A stretch of 64,000 nucleotides of DNA from an uncultured Eubacteriales bacterium (lineage in GTDB: Bacteria > Bacillota > Clostridia > Christensenellales > Aristaeellaceae): NCBI GenBank assembly GCA_900315675.1, contig OMZY01000006.1, positions 83,592 through 147,591 of the forward strand. The letters run 5' to 3'. The position numbers were made by a program, and so were the translations under genes. Shown here one piece after another: positions 25,742 through 34,835 of the stretch (position 1 is the first letter of the stretch; each line of letters starts with the position of its first letter). Below the pieces are notes generated by a model. That model was not told where the DNA came from and did not search any database. It saw only the letters and a list, made by a program, of their open reading frames with translations.

Positions 25742-25777
25742 AAAAGGCCGTATCCGGATTTCCGGATACGGCCTTTT
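25742..25777. terminator. Bidirectional terminator between convergent operons
   Basis: A 17-base-pair perfect stem (25742-25758 with 25761-25777) has A-runs on one side and T-runs on the other. It serves the secreted-protein gene and the ABC-transporter operon. Confidence 0.9.
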
Positions 25778-25792
25778 GCTGTATGATGCTGT

Positions 25793-26854
25793 TTACTGTT
25801 TCCTCTCCCGCAGCTTGGCGAATACCGCCTGCAGCATGATGAACAGGAACAGCAGGAAGGCGGATACCACATTGGGCACCGTGCCGCCCAGCCGGGTCAG
25901 TTCTCCGTTGAAGCTCACCAGGCTGTTGATCGTACCGTTGATCAGCACGCCCACGAAGGAACCGAACACATTGCCCACGCCGCCGGTCAGCAGCGTACCG
26001 CCGATAACCGCGGAGGAGATGGCCTTCATTTCCAGGCCAAGCGCCTGGGTGGTGGTTCCGCACATGGTGTTCATGCAGTACAGGATGCCGCCGATGGAGC
26101 ACAGGAAGGAGGACAGGATGTAGGTGATCATCTTGGTCCGTTTCGTGTTCAGGCCCATCAGGGCGGCGCTCTGCTGGTTGCCGCCCACCGCGTACATGCT
26201 GCGGCCCGTCCGGGTGTAGCGCAGCATCAGGAATACCAGGATCACAACCACCAGCGCGATAACCACCGGAATGTTCACATACGGGACCATCTTCACACCC
26301 CGCTTGTTCACCACCGCGCCCAGCTCAAAGGGCATATACACCTTGACCGCCGCCAGGTCCTTGAACCAGTTCTGGGCGGTGATGTTCACCTGGTCCGTGC
26401 AGATCATGGCCGTCATGCCGCGGGCAAAGAACATGCCCGCCATGGTCACGATGAAGGGCTGGATCCCCAGATAGCCGATCAGATAGCCCTGAACAGCGCC
26501 GAATACAATGCCGATCAGCAGGACGAAAGGCACCAGCAGCGTGGGGGAAATCCCGCTGTTTTCCATGCCCACGGAAAGGATCATACAGTCCATGGCCACC
26601 AGGGAACCCACGGAAATGTCGATGCCGCCGGTCAGCATCACGCAGGTCATGCCGCAGGCAATGCAGATCAGGGCCGCATTGGTGCGGAAAATATCCAGGA
26701 AGTTCTGAAGCTTTTCAAAGCCCTTCGCGTTCTCGCCGAATCCGTACATGAAGTATCCGGCCGCGTACAGCAGGATGAACAGGCCTACGGTAATCCACAG
26801 CAGTATAGTGTGGCTGTTGAGGTTTTTCTTTGTCTTGATCGCTGTCTTTTCCAT
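25793..26854 (-). CDS. Sugar ABC transporter permease (YjfF-like)
   Basis: The 353-residue polytopic protein belongs to the ribose/galactofuranose-type permeases (RbsC/YjfF). It has about nine to ten hydrophobic segments and the family signature RTGRSMYAVGGNQQSAALMGL, the loop that contacts the ATPase. The start is the ATG at 26854, with GGAGGG ten bases upstream; the in-frame TTG at 26863 overlaps the previous stop and has no spacing. It is the last gene of the importer operon and pairs with the permease just upstream. Confidence 0.87.
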   Translation of the reverse strand: MEKTAIKTKKNLNSHTILLWITVGLFILLYAAGYFMYGFGENAKGFEKLQNFLDIFRTNAALICIACGMTCVMLTGGIDISVGSLVAMDCMILSVGMENSGISPTLLVPFVLLIGIVFGAVQGYLIGYLGIQPFIVTMAGMFFARGMTAMICTDQVNITAQNWFKDLAAVKVYMPFELGAVVNKRGVKMVPYVNIPVVIALVVVILVFLMLRYTRTGRSMYAVGGNQQSAALMGLNTKRTKMITYILSSFLCSIGGILYCMNTMCGTTTQALGLEMKAISSAVIGGTLLTGGVGNVFGSFVGVLINGTINSLVSFNGELTRLGGTVPNVVSAFLLFLFIMLQAVFAKLRERKQ

Positions 26855-26859
26855 TTTGC

Positions 26860-27951
26860 TCAAACCCTCCCCGCGGCAGCAAGGCTGCCTTCCTTCTGTG
26901 CCTTGCGGTGCGCGAAATAAGCTTTCACCGCCGGGGACTGCACCACCACGATCAGGATCACGATGATGGCCTTGTAGACGGGAGCCTGGGCCTTGGCGAC
27001 GCCCAGGGCGTACATGGTCGTTGTAATGGCCTGGATGGTGTAGGCGCCGATTACGGAGCCTGCCAGGTTAAACCGGCCGCCGCCCAGGCTGTTGCCGCCC
27101 AGGGCTACCGCCAGGATGGCGTCCAGTTCCAGGTTCAGGCCGATATTGTTGGAGTCTGCCGAATAGATACGGGATGTAGCCACAATGCCCGCCACACCGG
27201 AGAACAGGCCGCAGATCACGTAGCACAGCAGGATGATCGCCACGGAGTTGATGCCCGCGATCCGGGATGCCTTGGGATTGATACCCACCGACTGCACATA
27301 CATGCCCAGGGAGGTGGTTTTCAGGATCAGCGCCATGATCAGGATACAGGCTGCGGCGATAAGCGTCGGCGTAGGGAAAATCCACAGTTTGCCGCCGAAC
27401 ACCTTGAACTCGTCCAGGTGGACGTAAACCATCTTGTTGTTCGTCAGCAGCAGGCCGATGGCGCGGCCCGCCGTAAAGAAGATCAGGGTAGCCACCATGG
27501 GCTGGATCTTCATCTTCGCTACGAGGAAGCCGTTAAACAGACCGCACAGGCCCGCTACGGCAATACCGGCGATCACGCCGACAAAAATCGGTGTCTGCAG
27601 TTCGCTCAGTTCCCGGACATGCGTCACGCCGAAGCCGGCCAGCAGCATGCAGCACAGGCTGCCCGCCAGGCTCATCACGGAACCGACGGAAATATCCGTA
27701 CCGGCGGAAGCGGATACCACCAGCGTCATGCCGATGGCCAGGATGGCCGCCTCGCTGCCGCGGTTGAGAATATCGATGATCCGGCCGTACAGGGCGCCTT
27801 CCTTCAGTTCAAACTTGAAGAATTCGAAAATGTAATTCCCCTGGACCGCGTCATACACCACGTTGATGACCAGCACCAGGAAAACGCTGAACAGCGGCAG
27901 GAAAAGCGGCTTCTTGGAAACCTTTTTCAGCCAATCCATTACTCTTTTCAA
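26860..27951 (-). CDS. Sugar ABC transporter permease (YtfT-like)
   Basis: The 363-residue membrane protein is the second permease of the set. It contains GTDISVGSVMSLAGSLCCM and TTSLGMYVQSVGINPKASRIAGI, the BPD_transp_2 family loop, and ALGGNSLGGGRFNLAGSVIGA near the end. The TTG at 27951 overlaps the ATPase stop as TTGA and has GGAGGTG seven bases upstream; an ATG at 27939 is the alternative. Two different permeases in one operon, as in E. coli ytfT-yjfF, suggest a heterodimeric channel. Confidence 0.87.
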   Translation of the reverse strand: MKRVMDWLKKVSKKPLFLPLFSVFLVLVINVVYDAVQGNYIFEFFKFELKEGALYGRIIDILNRGSEAAILAIGMTLVVSASAGTDISVGSVMSLAGSLCCMLLAGFGVTHVRELSELQTPIFVGVIAGIAVAGLCGLFNGFLVAKMKIQPMVATLIFFTAGRAIGLLLTNNKMVYVHLDEFKVFGGKLWIFPTPTLIAAACILIMALILKTTSLGMYVQSVGINPKASRIAGINSVAIILLCYVICGLFSGVAGIVATSRIYSADSNNIGLNLELDAILAVALGGNSLGGGRFNLAGSVIGAYTIQAITTTMYALGVAKAQAPVYKAIIVILIVVVQSPAVKAYFAHRKAQKEGSLAAAGRV

Positions 27952-29462
27952 CTCCGTTCACCTCCGGCAATGACTCTCATCACCGATTCCTGGTTCAGGT
28001 TCTCGGTCAGTTCGCCCACTTTTTCCCCGTCGCGCAGCACTTCCAGGCGGTTACAGGTGCGCAGCATTTCCTCGATTTCGGAGGAAATAAAGATCACGCT
28101 CTTTCCCTGCCGGGCCAGTTCCACCACCAGCTTCTGGATCTCCGTTTTCGTACCGACGTCGATACCGCGGGTGGGCTCGTCCAGGATCAGGAAATCAGGA
28201 TCCGTAGCCAGCCACCGGGCGATAATCACCTTCTGCTGGTTGCCGCCGGACAGCTGCTTGACCAGCGTCTCAGTGCTGGGTGTTTTGATGTCCAGCAGAT
28301 CAATGAACTTCTTTGTGATCTCCATCTGCTTTTCCATCGGGATCTTTTTGACCACTCCGGCCAGGGATTGCATGGCCAGCATGATGTTTTCACGGACGGA
28401 CAGGTCTTCCACAATACCTTCCGCCTTCCGGTCATCCGGCAGCAGGCCCATGCCCAGCCTCATGGCGTCAATCGGCGCGTTGATTTTCGTTTCTTTTCCC
28501 TTCACCTTCAGGGTACCGGTCTGGGCTTTGTCCGCGCCATAGATGCATCGGGCCAGTTCGCTCCGGCCGCTGCCCAGCAGGCCCGTCAGGCCGATCACTT
28601 CGCCCTTATGGATGTCCAGGTCAAAGGGTTTGATCTTCCGCGCATGGCTCAATCCCTTCGCGTCAATCAGCACCTCGTCGGACACCGCTTCATCCTCTTT
28701 GGACTTGATGGACTGCAGATCGTCAAAGTCCTTGCCCATCATGGCAGCCACCAGCTTCAGCCGGGGCAGGTCGGAGATTTCATACTCGCCTACCAGCTGG
28801 CCGTTCCGCAGCACGGTAATCCGGTCGCAGACCGCGTACACCTGCTCCAGGAAGTGGGTCACGAAGATGATGCCGATGCCCTGTTCCCGCAGGGAGCGCA
28901 TCATCCTGAACAGCTTTTCCACTTCGTTATCGTCCAGGGAGGAGGTCGGCTCGTCCAGGATCAGCACCTTGCTGTCCATATCCACTGCCCGGGCGATGGC
29001 GATCATCTGCTGCAGGGCAATGGAGTAGTTTTCCAGCGCCTGGGTAACGTCCACCTGGATGTCCAGTTTCTTCATCAGTTCCCGTGCCCGGGCCATCATC
29101 GCCTTGTGGTTGATGGTGCCCAGCTTTGTCAGCGGTTCACGGCCGATAAACAGGTTCTCCGCCACGCTCAGGTTGGGACAGAGGTTTACCTCCTGGTACA
29201 CCGTGGCAATCCCGTTCTTCTGGGCTTCCAGGGTGGAATGGTTCCGGATGGGCCGTTGTTCCGGCCCCATGAAGATCTCGCCCTTTTCAAAGTCGTTGAC
29301 GCCCGTCAGGCACTTGATCAGGGTGGATTTTCCCGCGCCGTTTTCCCCCATCAGCGCGTGAATCTCACCCTTCCTGAGCGTAAAGTCCACATTGCTCAGT
29401 GCCTTTACGCCCGGAAAGGTCATGCAGATTCCGCGCATGCTGAGGATCACTTCATTGCTCAT
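27948..29462 (-). CDS. Sugar ABC transporter ATP-binding protein (YtfR/RbsA-like)
   Basis: The 504-residue protein has two fused ATPase domains. The first has GENGAGKSTLIK (Walker A), SIALQQMIAIA as a divergent signature and LILDEPTSSLD (Walker B). The second has GLLGSGRSELAR (degenerate Walker A with Arg), LSGGNQQKVIIARWL and LILDEPTRGID. This is the RbsA/MglA/YtfR pattern for monosaccharide importers. It lies between the binding-protein gene and the permeases, and overlaps the first permease gene by four bases. Confidence 0.92.
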   Translation of the reverse strand: MSNEVILSMRGICMTFPGVKALSNVDFTLRKGEIHALMGENGAGKSTLIKCLTGVNDFEKGEIFMGPEQRPIRNHSTLEAQKNGIATVYQEVNLCPNLSVAENLFIGREPLTKLGTINHKAMMARARELMKKLDIQVDVTQALENYSIALQQMIAIARAVDMDSKVLILDEPTSSLDDNEVEKLFRMMRSLREQGIGIIFVTHFLEQVYAVCDRITVLRNGQLVGEYEISDLPRLKLVAAMMGKDFDDLQSIKSKEDEAVSDEVLIDAKGLSHARKIKPFDLDIHKGEVIGLTGLLGSGRSELARCIYGADKAQTGTLKVKGKETKINAPIDAMRLGMGLLPDDRKAEGIVEDLSVRENIMLAMQSLAGVVKKIPMEKQMEITKKFIDLLDIKTPSTETLVKQLSGGNQQKVIIARWLATDPDFLILDEPTRGIDVGTKTEIQKLVVELARQGKSVIFISSEIEEMLRTCNRLEVLRDGEKVGELTENLNQESVMRVIAGGERS

Positions 29463-29593
29463 GACTGCTATCCCTTTCTCGTGTTTGTTCCGGATTTTGT
29501 TTTTTATTCATTTTATCATCCCTGCCGCGGCAGTACAACCGTCCGCAGGGCCTGGTATACTCGTTTTTTGAAATGGCGGTTTTAACATCAAAG

Positions 29594-29621
29594 GCGGAAG
29601 GAACCTTCCGGTTCCTTCCGC
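29594..29621 (-). terminator. Intra-operon hairpin after the sugar-binding-protein gene
   Basis: A perfect 12-base-pair stem (29594-29605 with 29610-29621) lies between the binding-protein gene and the ATPase gene. On the minus strand it is followed by CTTTGATGTT, so it is at most a weak terminator. It probably protects the binding-protein message or attenuates the downstream genes. Confidence 0.6.
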
Positions 29622-29666
29622 TGAGTGTCTCTTGTTTCTTCGCAGAACCGGCTGCTGTTTGACTGA

Positions 29667-30638
29667 TTAATACTTGCGGGCAGCCAGCACTTCGTCGGTC
29701 ATCACGGTCACGATAGAGCTTTCGATTCCGGGAGCGCAGAAGCCTTCGTCGGGAACCAGGGTGAACTTTTCAACCTCTTCGCCGGCCTGCAGCTTGTTGA
29801 TAACGTTCATGACGATAACAGCCTGGATGGGGTTGCATTCCACGTTGCACAGGATCTGGCCGTTCAGGGTGCGGGTCAGGCCTTCCTTGGTGGCGTCGAA
29901 GGAGATGATGATCTTTTCGCCAACGCCGTACTTGATGCCGGCAGCGTCCATAGCGTCCATGGCGCCATAAGCTTCGTTATCGTTGTGGCACACAACCACG
30001 TCGAACTCGGGGAAGCGTTTGATGAAGTCTTCCATGACAGCCTGTCCGCCGTTCTGGGTGAAGTCGCCGTCCTGGCTGGCCAGGATTTCCCATTCGGGAT
30101 GCTCAGCAGCAACCTGGTTGAAGCCTTCGGCACGGCCGATGGCAGCGGAGGAACCGGTGGAGCCTTCGATCACCAGGATCTTGGCAGCCTTGCCGGCCAG
30201 GTATTCTTCCAGCCACTTACCGGCGGTCACGCCTTCAGCGGTCATGTCGGTACCCACAGCGGTGGTGTACAGATCAGGGGAAGCGTCCACGGAACGGTCA
30301 GCGATGATGCAGGGGATACCGGCATCCTGGACTTCCTTCAGAACATCGTCCCAGCCAGCGGTCTGGATCGGGTCGATAACGATGTAGTCGAAGTCCTTCT
30401 GAACGAACTCACGAACCTTGGCCAGCTGCAGAGCGTGGTCGTTGTCGCAGTCGATCAGTTCGAGTTCGAAGCCCGCGTCTTCAGTGAACACATCATAGTA
30501 GTTCTGGGTGTTCGCCATACGCCAGTCAGATTCATGTCCAACCTGAACATAACCGATTTTCAGCAGTCCGTCCGCGAAAGCGGAAGTAGCGGCCAGCACC
30601 ATCACCAGTGCGATAACCAGAGCCAACAGTTTCTTCAT
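29667..30638 (-). CDS. Sugar ABC transporter substrate-binding protein (YtfQ-like)
   Basis: The 323-residue exported protein has a signal peptide ending TSAFADG and the Peripla_BP_4 fold: IGYVQVGHESDWRMANTQNY, DYIVIDPIQTAGWDDVLKE, CIIADRSVD, VEGSTGSSAAIGRAEGF-like loop and VVVCHNDNEAYGAMDAM. The QVG-E-WR start and TGWD motif match E. coli YtfQ, which binds galactofuranose and related sugars. There is no lipobox Cys, which is unusual for a binding protein of a Gram-positive cell. GGAGG lies nine bases upstream. Confidence 0.88.
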   Translation of the reverse strand: MKKLLALVIALVMVLAATSAFADGLLKIGYVQVGHESDWRMANTQNYYDVFTEDAGFELELIDCDNDHALQLAKVREFVQKDFDYIVIDPIQTAGWDDVLKEVQDAGIPCIIADRSVDASPDLYTTAVGTDMTAEGVTAGKWLEEYLAGKAAKILVIEGSTGSSAAIGRAEGFNQVAAEHPEWEILASQDGDFTQNGGQAVMEDFIKRFPEFDVVVCHNDNEAYGAMDAMDAAGIKYGVGEKIIISFDATKEGLTRTLNGQILCNVECNPIQAVIVMNVINKLQAGEEVEKFTLVPDEGFCAPGIESSIVTVMTDEVLAARKY

Positions 30639-30689
30639 GGGTAAAAACCTCCATTTCTATTTTTGGCATCCCTGCCATGTTGGTTAAAG

Positions 30690-30730
30690 TATAAAAATAA
30701 TCCCCTGTATTTGAAATACAGAGGATTATT
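30690..30730 (-). terminator. Terminator of the sensor/regulator operon
   Basis: The long stem AATAATCC...GGATTATT with an inner CTGTATTT/AAATACAG stem (30696-30730) is followed on the minus strand by TTTTATAC. It separates the regulator gene from the transporter operon. Confidence 0.8.
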
Positions 30731-30809
30731 GTTTTGGTTTGTTTTTTTCCGTTTCTGCCATTCCGGCATCCGGCTTCTGTTCGAAATCCTTTTCCCGAAG
30801 TTTGTTTTT

Positions 30810-32378
30810 TTATTCTCCGGTCCGGTTCGTCCGGCGGTACTCGCTGGGGGTCATCCCCGTGGTTTTCTTGAACAGATAGCTGAAATAATGGGAATCGTTG
30901 TACCCCACTTCCTGCGCGATCTGGGAGGAACGCATCTCCGTCGCCTCCAGCAGTTCCTTCGCTTTGCCGATCCGCAGTGCCGTCAGGTACTGGGTAAAGG
31001 TCAGGCCCGTTTCCTGGGCGAAAACCGTGGAGAAATGGCTCTGGGACAGGTGAACCTCCCCGGCCACGTCCTGCAGCATCAGGTTCGGATCCGCGTAATG
31101 CTCGGAAAGGTATGCCCGGGCCCGGCTGATGGTCGGATCGCCGTATCCCGCCCGGTTCCGGTTGCGGAAGGCGATGGCCTTGCGCAGCAGCTCAGACAGC
31201 AGGCGGAAACCTTCCTCTCCTTCAGTCCGCAAAGTTTCCTCCACCTTATCGTCGGACAGGACTTCTTTGGGAACCCCTTCTCCCTCCTGGATAATCCTGC
31301 GCGCCGCCAGCAGGCCGGCCACCCGCAGGTAGCCCAGCGCCAGCGCGGGATCCAGGGACCGGGTATACTCTGTCAGGATCGGCTCCACCTCTTCCTCGGA
31401 GGCGTACTGCAGCCGTTCATACAGGGGACTCAGTTCGGTTTCAGACAGGGGCTGCAGCTGGCTGTTGGTTTCGTTGACGCCGATGATCCGCCGCTCCTCG
31501 TTGGCCTCCGGGCCCTGCAGGTGCCGGGCGTGCCGGGCGCCTTTCATGGACTGGCGGATATCATGGAAATCCGTTACCGTTTCTCCCACGGAGATCAGCA
31601 GCCGCTTTTCCTGGCTCAGCTCCGGCAGGTGCATGGCCGAGTTGGCAAAGGAATAGGCCCTCTCCTCCGTATCCTCCGGATTGTCGCCCAGCACCAGTGC
31701 CCGGGCCCCCTTCGGCGCGCCGCACACATAAACGCCGCCGCCGCTCATTTCCGCCAGGGAGGTCAGCGCGTTCCGGCAGGCAATCCGCTTCTCTCCCTCC
31801 GCGGGGAAGGCGATGTCTATCACCGCGTAGCAGCCGGCCTTCAGGTTGACTCCCAGCTCCCGCATCTGCCGGAGCATGGCTTCGTCGTCCTCACTGTCTC
31901 CTTCGTCGGTAAACAGGGAGGCCAGCAGCTTGTCCCGCAGGAACTGGTTGCCGGAGGACAGGCGTTCCCGCAGCGCGGTCAGGTTTTCCCGGTCCCGGCG
32001 TTTTTCCTCAATCTGGCGGCTCACCCGGTTCAGCGCCGCCTCCAGTTCCGCGGCGGTCACCGGTTTAAGCAGGTATTCCTTTACGCCCAGGGAAATGGCC
32101 TTCCGGGCATAGGTAAAGTCGTCGTAGCCGGAAAGGATGATCCGTTCCACCCAGGGCATGGTCCGCTGAACTTCCTCGCACAGTTTGATTCCGTCCATAA
32201 AAGGCATCCGGATATCGGTCAGCAGGATATCCGCGTTCAGGTCCCGCAGCATCGGCAGGGCCATTTCACCGTCCGGCGCTTCACCAACCAGCTGATAGCC
32301 TTTCTCTTCCCATGGAAAGGAATTCCGGAGATTCTCCCGGATAGCAATTTCATCATCCACGAGAAAGACTTTCATCAT
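30810..32378 (-). CDS. YesN/AraC-type response regulator
   Basis: The 522-residue regulator has a receiver domain (FLVDDEIAIRENL, ILLTDIRMPFMDGI with the phospho-Asp, LLKPVT), a middle region of about 280 residues without clear family, and a C-terminal pair of AraC helix-turn-helices (VAGEVHLSQSHFSTVFAQET and QIAQEVGYNDSHYFSYLFKK). It should respond to the adjacent YesM-type kinase and activate the YtfQ-type transporter operon just downstream. The start follows GGGAGG; it overlaps the kinase gene by 26 bases. Confidence 0.9.
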   Translation of the reverse strand: MMKVFLVDDEIAIRENLRNSFPWEEKGYQLVGEAPDGEMALPMLRDLNADILLTDIRMPFMDGIKLCEEVQRTMPWVERIILSGYDDFTYARKAISLGVKEYLLKPVTAAELEAALNRVSRQIEEKRRDRENLTALRERLSSGNQFLRDKLLASLFTDEGDSEDDEAMLRQMRELGVNLKAGCYAVIDIAFPAEGEKRIACRNALTSLAEMSGGGVYVCGAPKGARALVLGDNPEDTEERAYSFANSAMHLPELSQEKRLLISVGETVTDFHDIRQSMKGARHARHLQGPEANEERRIIGVNETNSQLQPLSETELSPLYERLQYASEEEVEPILTEYTRSLDPALALGYLRVAGLLAARRIIQEGEGVPKEVLSDDKVEETLRTEGEEGFRLLSELLRKAIAFRNRNRAGYGDPTISRARAYLSEHYADPNLMLQDVAGEVHLSQSHFSTVFAQETGLTFTQYLTALRIGKAKELLEATEMRSSQIAQEVGYNDSHYFSYLFKKTTGMTPSEYRRTNRTGE

Positions 32379-33834
32379 GGTCGATTTCCTCCCTTGTGCG
32401 AATCGGAATACTGAATGATACCTCGGTTCCCTCCTGGCCTGACGTGATCAGGAGGCCGGTCTGTTTTCCGTAATACAGGCGGATCCGCATGTCCACGTTC
32501 CGCATGCCGAAGCCGGAATGTCCCGGCTCAGGCGCCGGCTGGGCTGTCGGTTTGTTTTCCTTCAGCAGCATTTCCACTTCCTCCAGCTGCTCCGGGGTCA
32601 TCCCCTTGCCCGTATCCGACACCGTGAAGGTCATGATCCGGTTCTGCATCTGAACCTTCACCCGGATCATACCGCCGCCCCGCTTGTTTTTGATCCCGTG
32701 ATACAGGGCATTCTCCACCAGCGGCTGCAGCAGCAGTTTGAGCATATAGATTTCTTCCATGCCTTCCGGCTGATCCACTTCATAGTCCAGGATATCCCGG
32801 TACCGGGTCTTCTGGATACTCAGGTAAGCGGAGACATGCTTCAGTTCCTGGGTGACCGGGATCCAGTCCGCGCCGGAGGACAGGGAAATCCGGAAGAAGT
32901 CGCTGAGGTTCCGGGTCAGGTGAACCACTTCTTCTCCCTTGCCGGATTCAGCCTGCCAGACAATCGCGTCCAGCGTATTATACAGGAAATGCGGATTGAT
33001 CTGTGCCTGCAGCGTGCGCAGTTCCGCCCGCGCCAGGTGATCCTGGTTCCGGCGGATCTCCCCGATCAGGGTCTCCAGCCGGTCCGCCATCTGGTTGACT
33101 TGTTCGCCCAGTTCCCGCAGTTCCTCCACGTTCATGCCCTTTACCCGGTCGCCGAAGTTTCCTTCCGCAATCCGTCGGACCGTTCCCTCCAGGGAATAAA
33201 TGGAGGAATGAATGGATTCCGTCAGTTTTTTGGTTTCCCGCCTCGTCCGCAGGAACGCGATCAGCAGCAGGAGGACCTCCGTCAGCGCCGCGGTGATTAC
33301 AACGGTTCTCAGCCGTCCGCTGGCCACTGTCGCATTTGATATTTCTTCCGTAGTAAAGGCGTCCAGCATAGCCACTACCAGACGCCCCACACCCCGGACC
33401 TCGTCCACAATTTCTTCAATTGTACTGATGGGCGTTCCGGCTTCCATGCCGTCCCGCACAGCCATCACATACTGTTCCAGCGTAGCCATTGTCCTCCTGG
33501 CAATGGTCAGCTGTGTCTGTCCTTTGCCTTCGGTTTCCGCCAGGAGCCGGTCCAGCGTACGGTCCGTGCCCGCAATCAGCTCCTCCACACCGCTGTCTTC
33601 AAAATTGGTCCGGCCGGCGGCCACGGAGAACAGGTTCTCCGCGATGGTGCTTTCCAGTGCCGGTTTCATCCCGGCAATGGTGTCCATCCGCCGGATCATC
33701 GCCTGTGTCCGGTTGGAATAAAGCATCATGACCACCAGGCCGATGACCGCCGGTACCGCCAGCAGGAAGGCAATGGAAAACACTGAACGGCGGACCTGGG
33801 CGGTAATGCTGGTCATCCCGCTGCGTTTCATCAT
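32353..33834 (-). CDS. YesM/LytS-type sensor histidine kinase
   Basis: The 493-residue membrane kinase has a first helix (about residues 18-40), an extracytoplasmic four-helix-like domain (about 41-175), a second helix, HAMP (about 215-265), a His_kinase domain with LQAQINPHFLYNTLDAI (phospho-His) and a HATPase with QPLVENALYHGIKN, SDTGKGMTP and SGFGMRNVDMRI. The ATG overlaps the stop of the upstream sugar-binding lipoprotein gene in TGATG, so the two products are probably made in balance. Together they look like a sugar-sensing three-component set. Confidence 0.9.
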   Translation of the reverse strand: MMKRSGMTSITAQVRRSVFSIAFLLAVPAVIGLVVMMLYSNRTQAMIRRMDTIAGMKPALESTIAENLFSVAAGRTNFEDSGVEELIAGTDRTLDRLLAETEGKGQTQLTIARRTMATLEQYVMAVRDGMEAGTPISTIEEIVDEVRGVGRLVVAMLDAFTTEEISNATVASGRLRTVVITAALTEVLLLLIAFLRTRRETKKLTESIHSSIYSLEGTVRRIAEGNFGDRVKGMNVEELRELGEQVNQMADRLETLIGEIRRNQDHLARAELRTLQAQINPHFLYNTLDAIVWQAESGKGEEVVHLTRNLSDFFRISLSSGADWIPVTQELKHVSAYLSIQKTRYRDILDYEVDQPEGMEEIYMLKLLLQPLVENALYHGIKNKRGGGMIRVKVQMQNRIMTFTVSDTGKGMTPEQLEEVEMLLKENKPTAQPAPEPGHSGFGMRNVDMRIRLYYGKQTGLLITSGQEGTEVSFSIPIRTREEIDHDESLSRG

Positions 33835-34811
33835 CAGAAGCCCTCCACCGCCGGATCCGTCAGGTCATCAAAGTCGCTGAACGCGCCTTCCTCCGGATGA
33901 TACACCTTGGGAGGTTCTTTTCCCGCTGTCATCTCCCTGACCAGTTTCATGACCGAAGGCCCCAGATGCGGCGTACACTGCACCACGCAGTTGATCCGGC
34001 CGGCTTTCAGGGCGTCCACCGCGTCCTTTTCCCCGTCCACGGTGATGATAATCATGTTCTTTGTCGCGGCTGCGTCCGTCTTTTCCAGTACGTTCAGCGC
34101 GCCCAGCGTCATGGCGTCATTGTGGGAGTATACCACGTCGATGCCGTCCGCGCCGTATTTCTCCAGCAGTTCCCGCATGCATTCCTCGCCCTTGGACTGG
34201 AGGAAATCGCCGTCCACGCTGTCAATAACCGTGAAGCGCGCGTCCTTCCCGATCACGTCCATAAAGCCCCGGTGCCGGTCCCGCATGGGGGTGGAATCCG
34301 TTGTTCCGCAGATCTCGGCAATCCGCAGGTGCTCCGCGCCCAGGGCGTCCGCTTTCCGGACCAGGTATTCGCCTGCCCGGACTCCCTCCGCGTAAAAATC
34401 CGCGCCGACATAAGCCTTATACAGGCTGTCGTCCTGGGTTTCAATCATCCGGTCCATCAGGATCACGGGAATCCCGGCCTGCTTCGCCTCGGAGAGTACA
34501 TTGTCCCAGCCGGTTTCCACAATCGGGGAGAAAACGATTACGTCCACCCGGTAGGCAATAAAGGAGCGGATCGCGTCAATCTGCTTTTCCTGCTTCTGGT
34601 TCGCGTTTTCCATCATCAGCCCGTAGCCGGCTTCCTTGGCAGCCTGCTCCATGCTGACCGTGTTCGCGATCCGCCAGGAGCTTTCCGCTCCCAGCTGGGA
34701 AAAGCCGACCACCACCGACGCGGTCTCCCCGCCCGGCTCCTGCTTCCCGGAGCATCCGGTCAGAAGGAGCAGCACCAGCAGCATAAGGACCGGCACGAAT
34801 CGTTTACGCAT
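33834..34811 (-). CDS. Sugar-binding lipoprotein, likely the ligand sensor for the adjacent kinase
   Basis: The 325-residue protein has a lipobox (LLLLTGC) and the YtfQ-type fold, closer to E. coli YtfQ than the transporter's own binding protein: GFSQLGAESSWRIANT, NQKQEKQIDAIRSF, SPIVETGWDNVL, GTTDSTPMRDRHRGFMDVIG and VYSHNDAMTLGALNVL. The start is the ATG at 34811, with AGGTG six bases upstream. It lies in the kinase-regulator operon rather than in the transporter operon, which suggests that it presents the bound sugar to the kinase. Direct evidence for that is absent. Confidence 0.85.
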   Translation of the reverse strand: MRKRFVPVLMLLVLLLLTGCSGKQEPGGETASVVVGFSQLGAESSWRIANTVSMEQAAKEAGYGLMMENANQKQEKQIDAIRSFIAYRVDVIVFSPIVETGWDNVLSEAKQAGIPVILMDRMIETQDDSLYKAYVGADFYAEGVRAGEYLVRKADALGAEHLRIAEICGTTDSTPMRDRHRGFMDVIGKDARFTVIDSVDGDFLQSKGEECMRELLEKYGADGIDVVYSHNDAMTLGALNVLEKTDAAATKNMIIITVDGEKDAVDALKAGRINCVVQCTPHLGPSVMKLVREMTAGKEPPKVYHPEEGAFSDFDDLTDPAVEGF

Positions 34812-34835
34812 TTGTTTCACCTGCTCTTATCTGTC

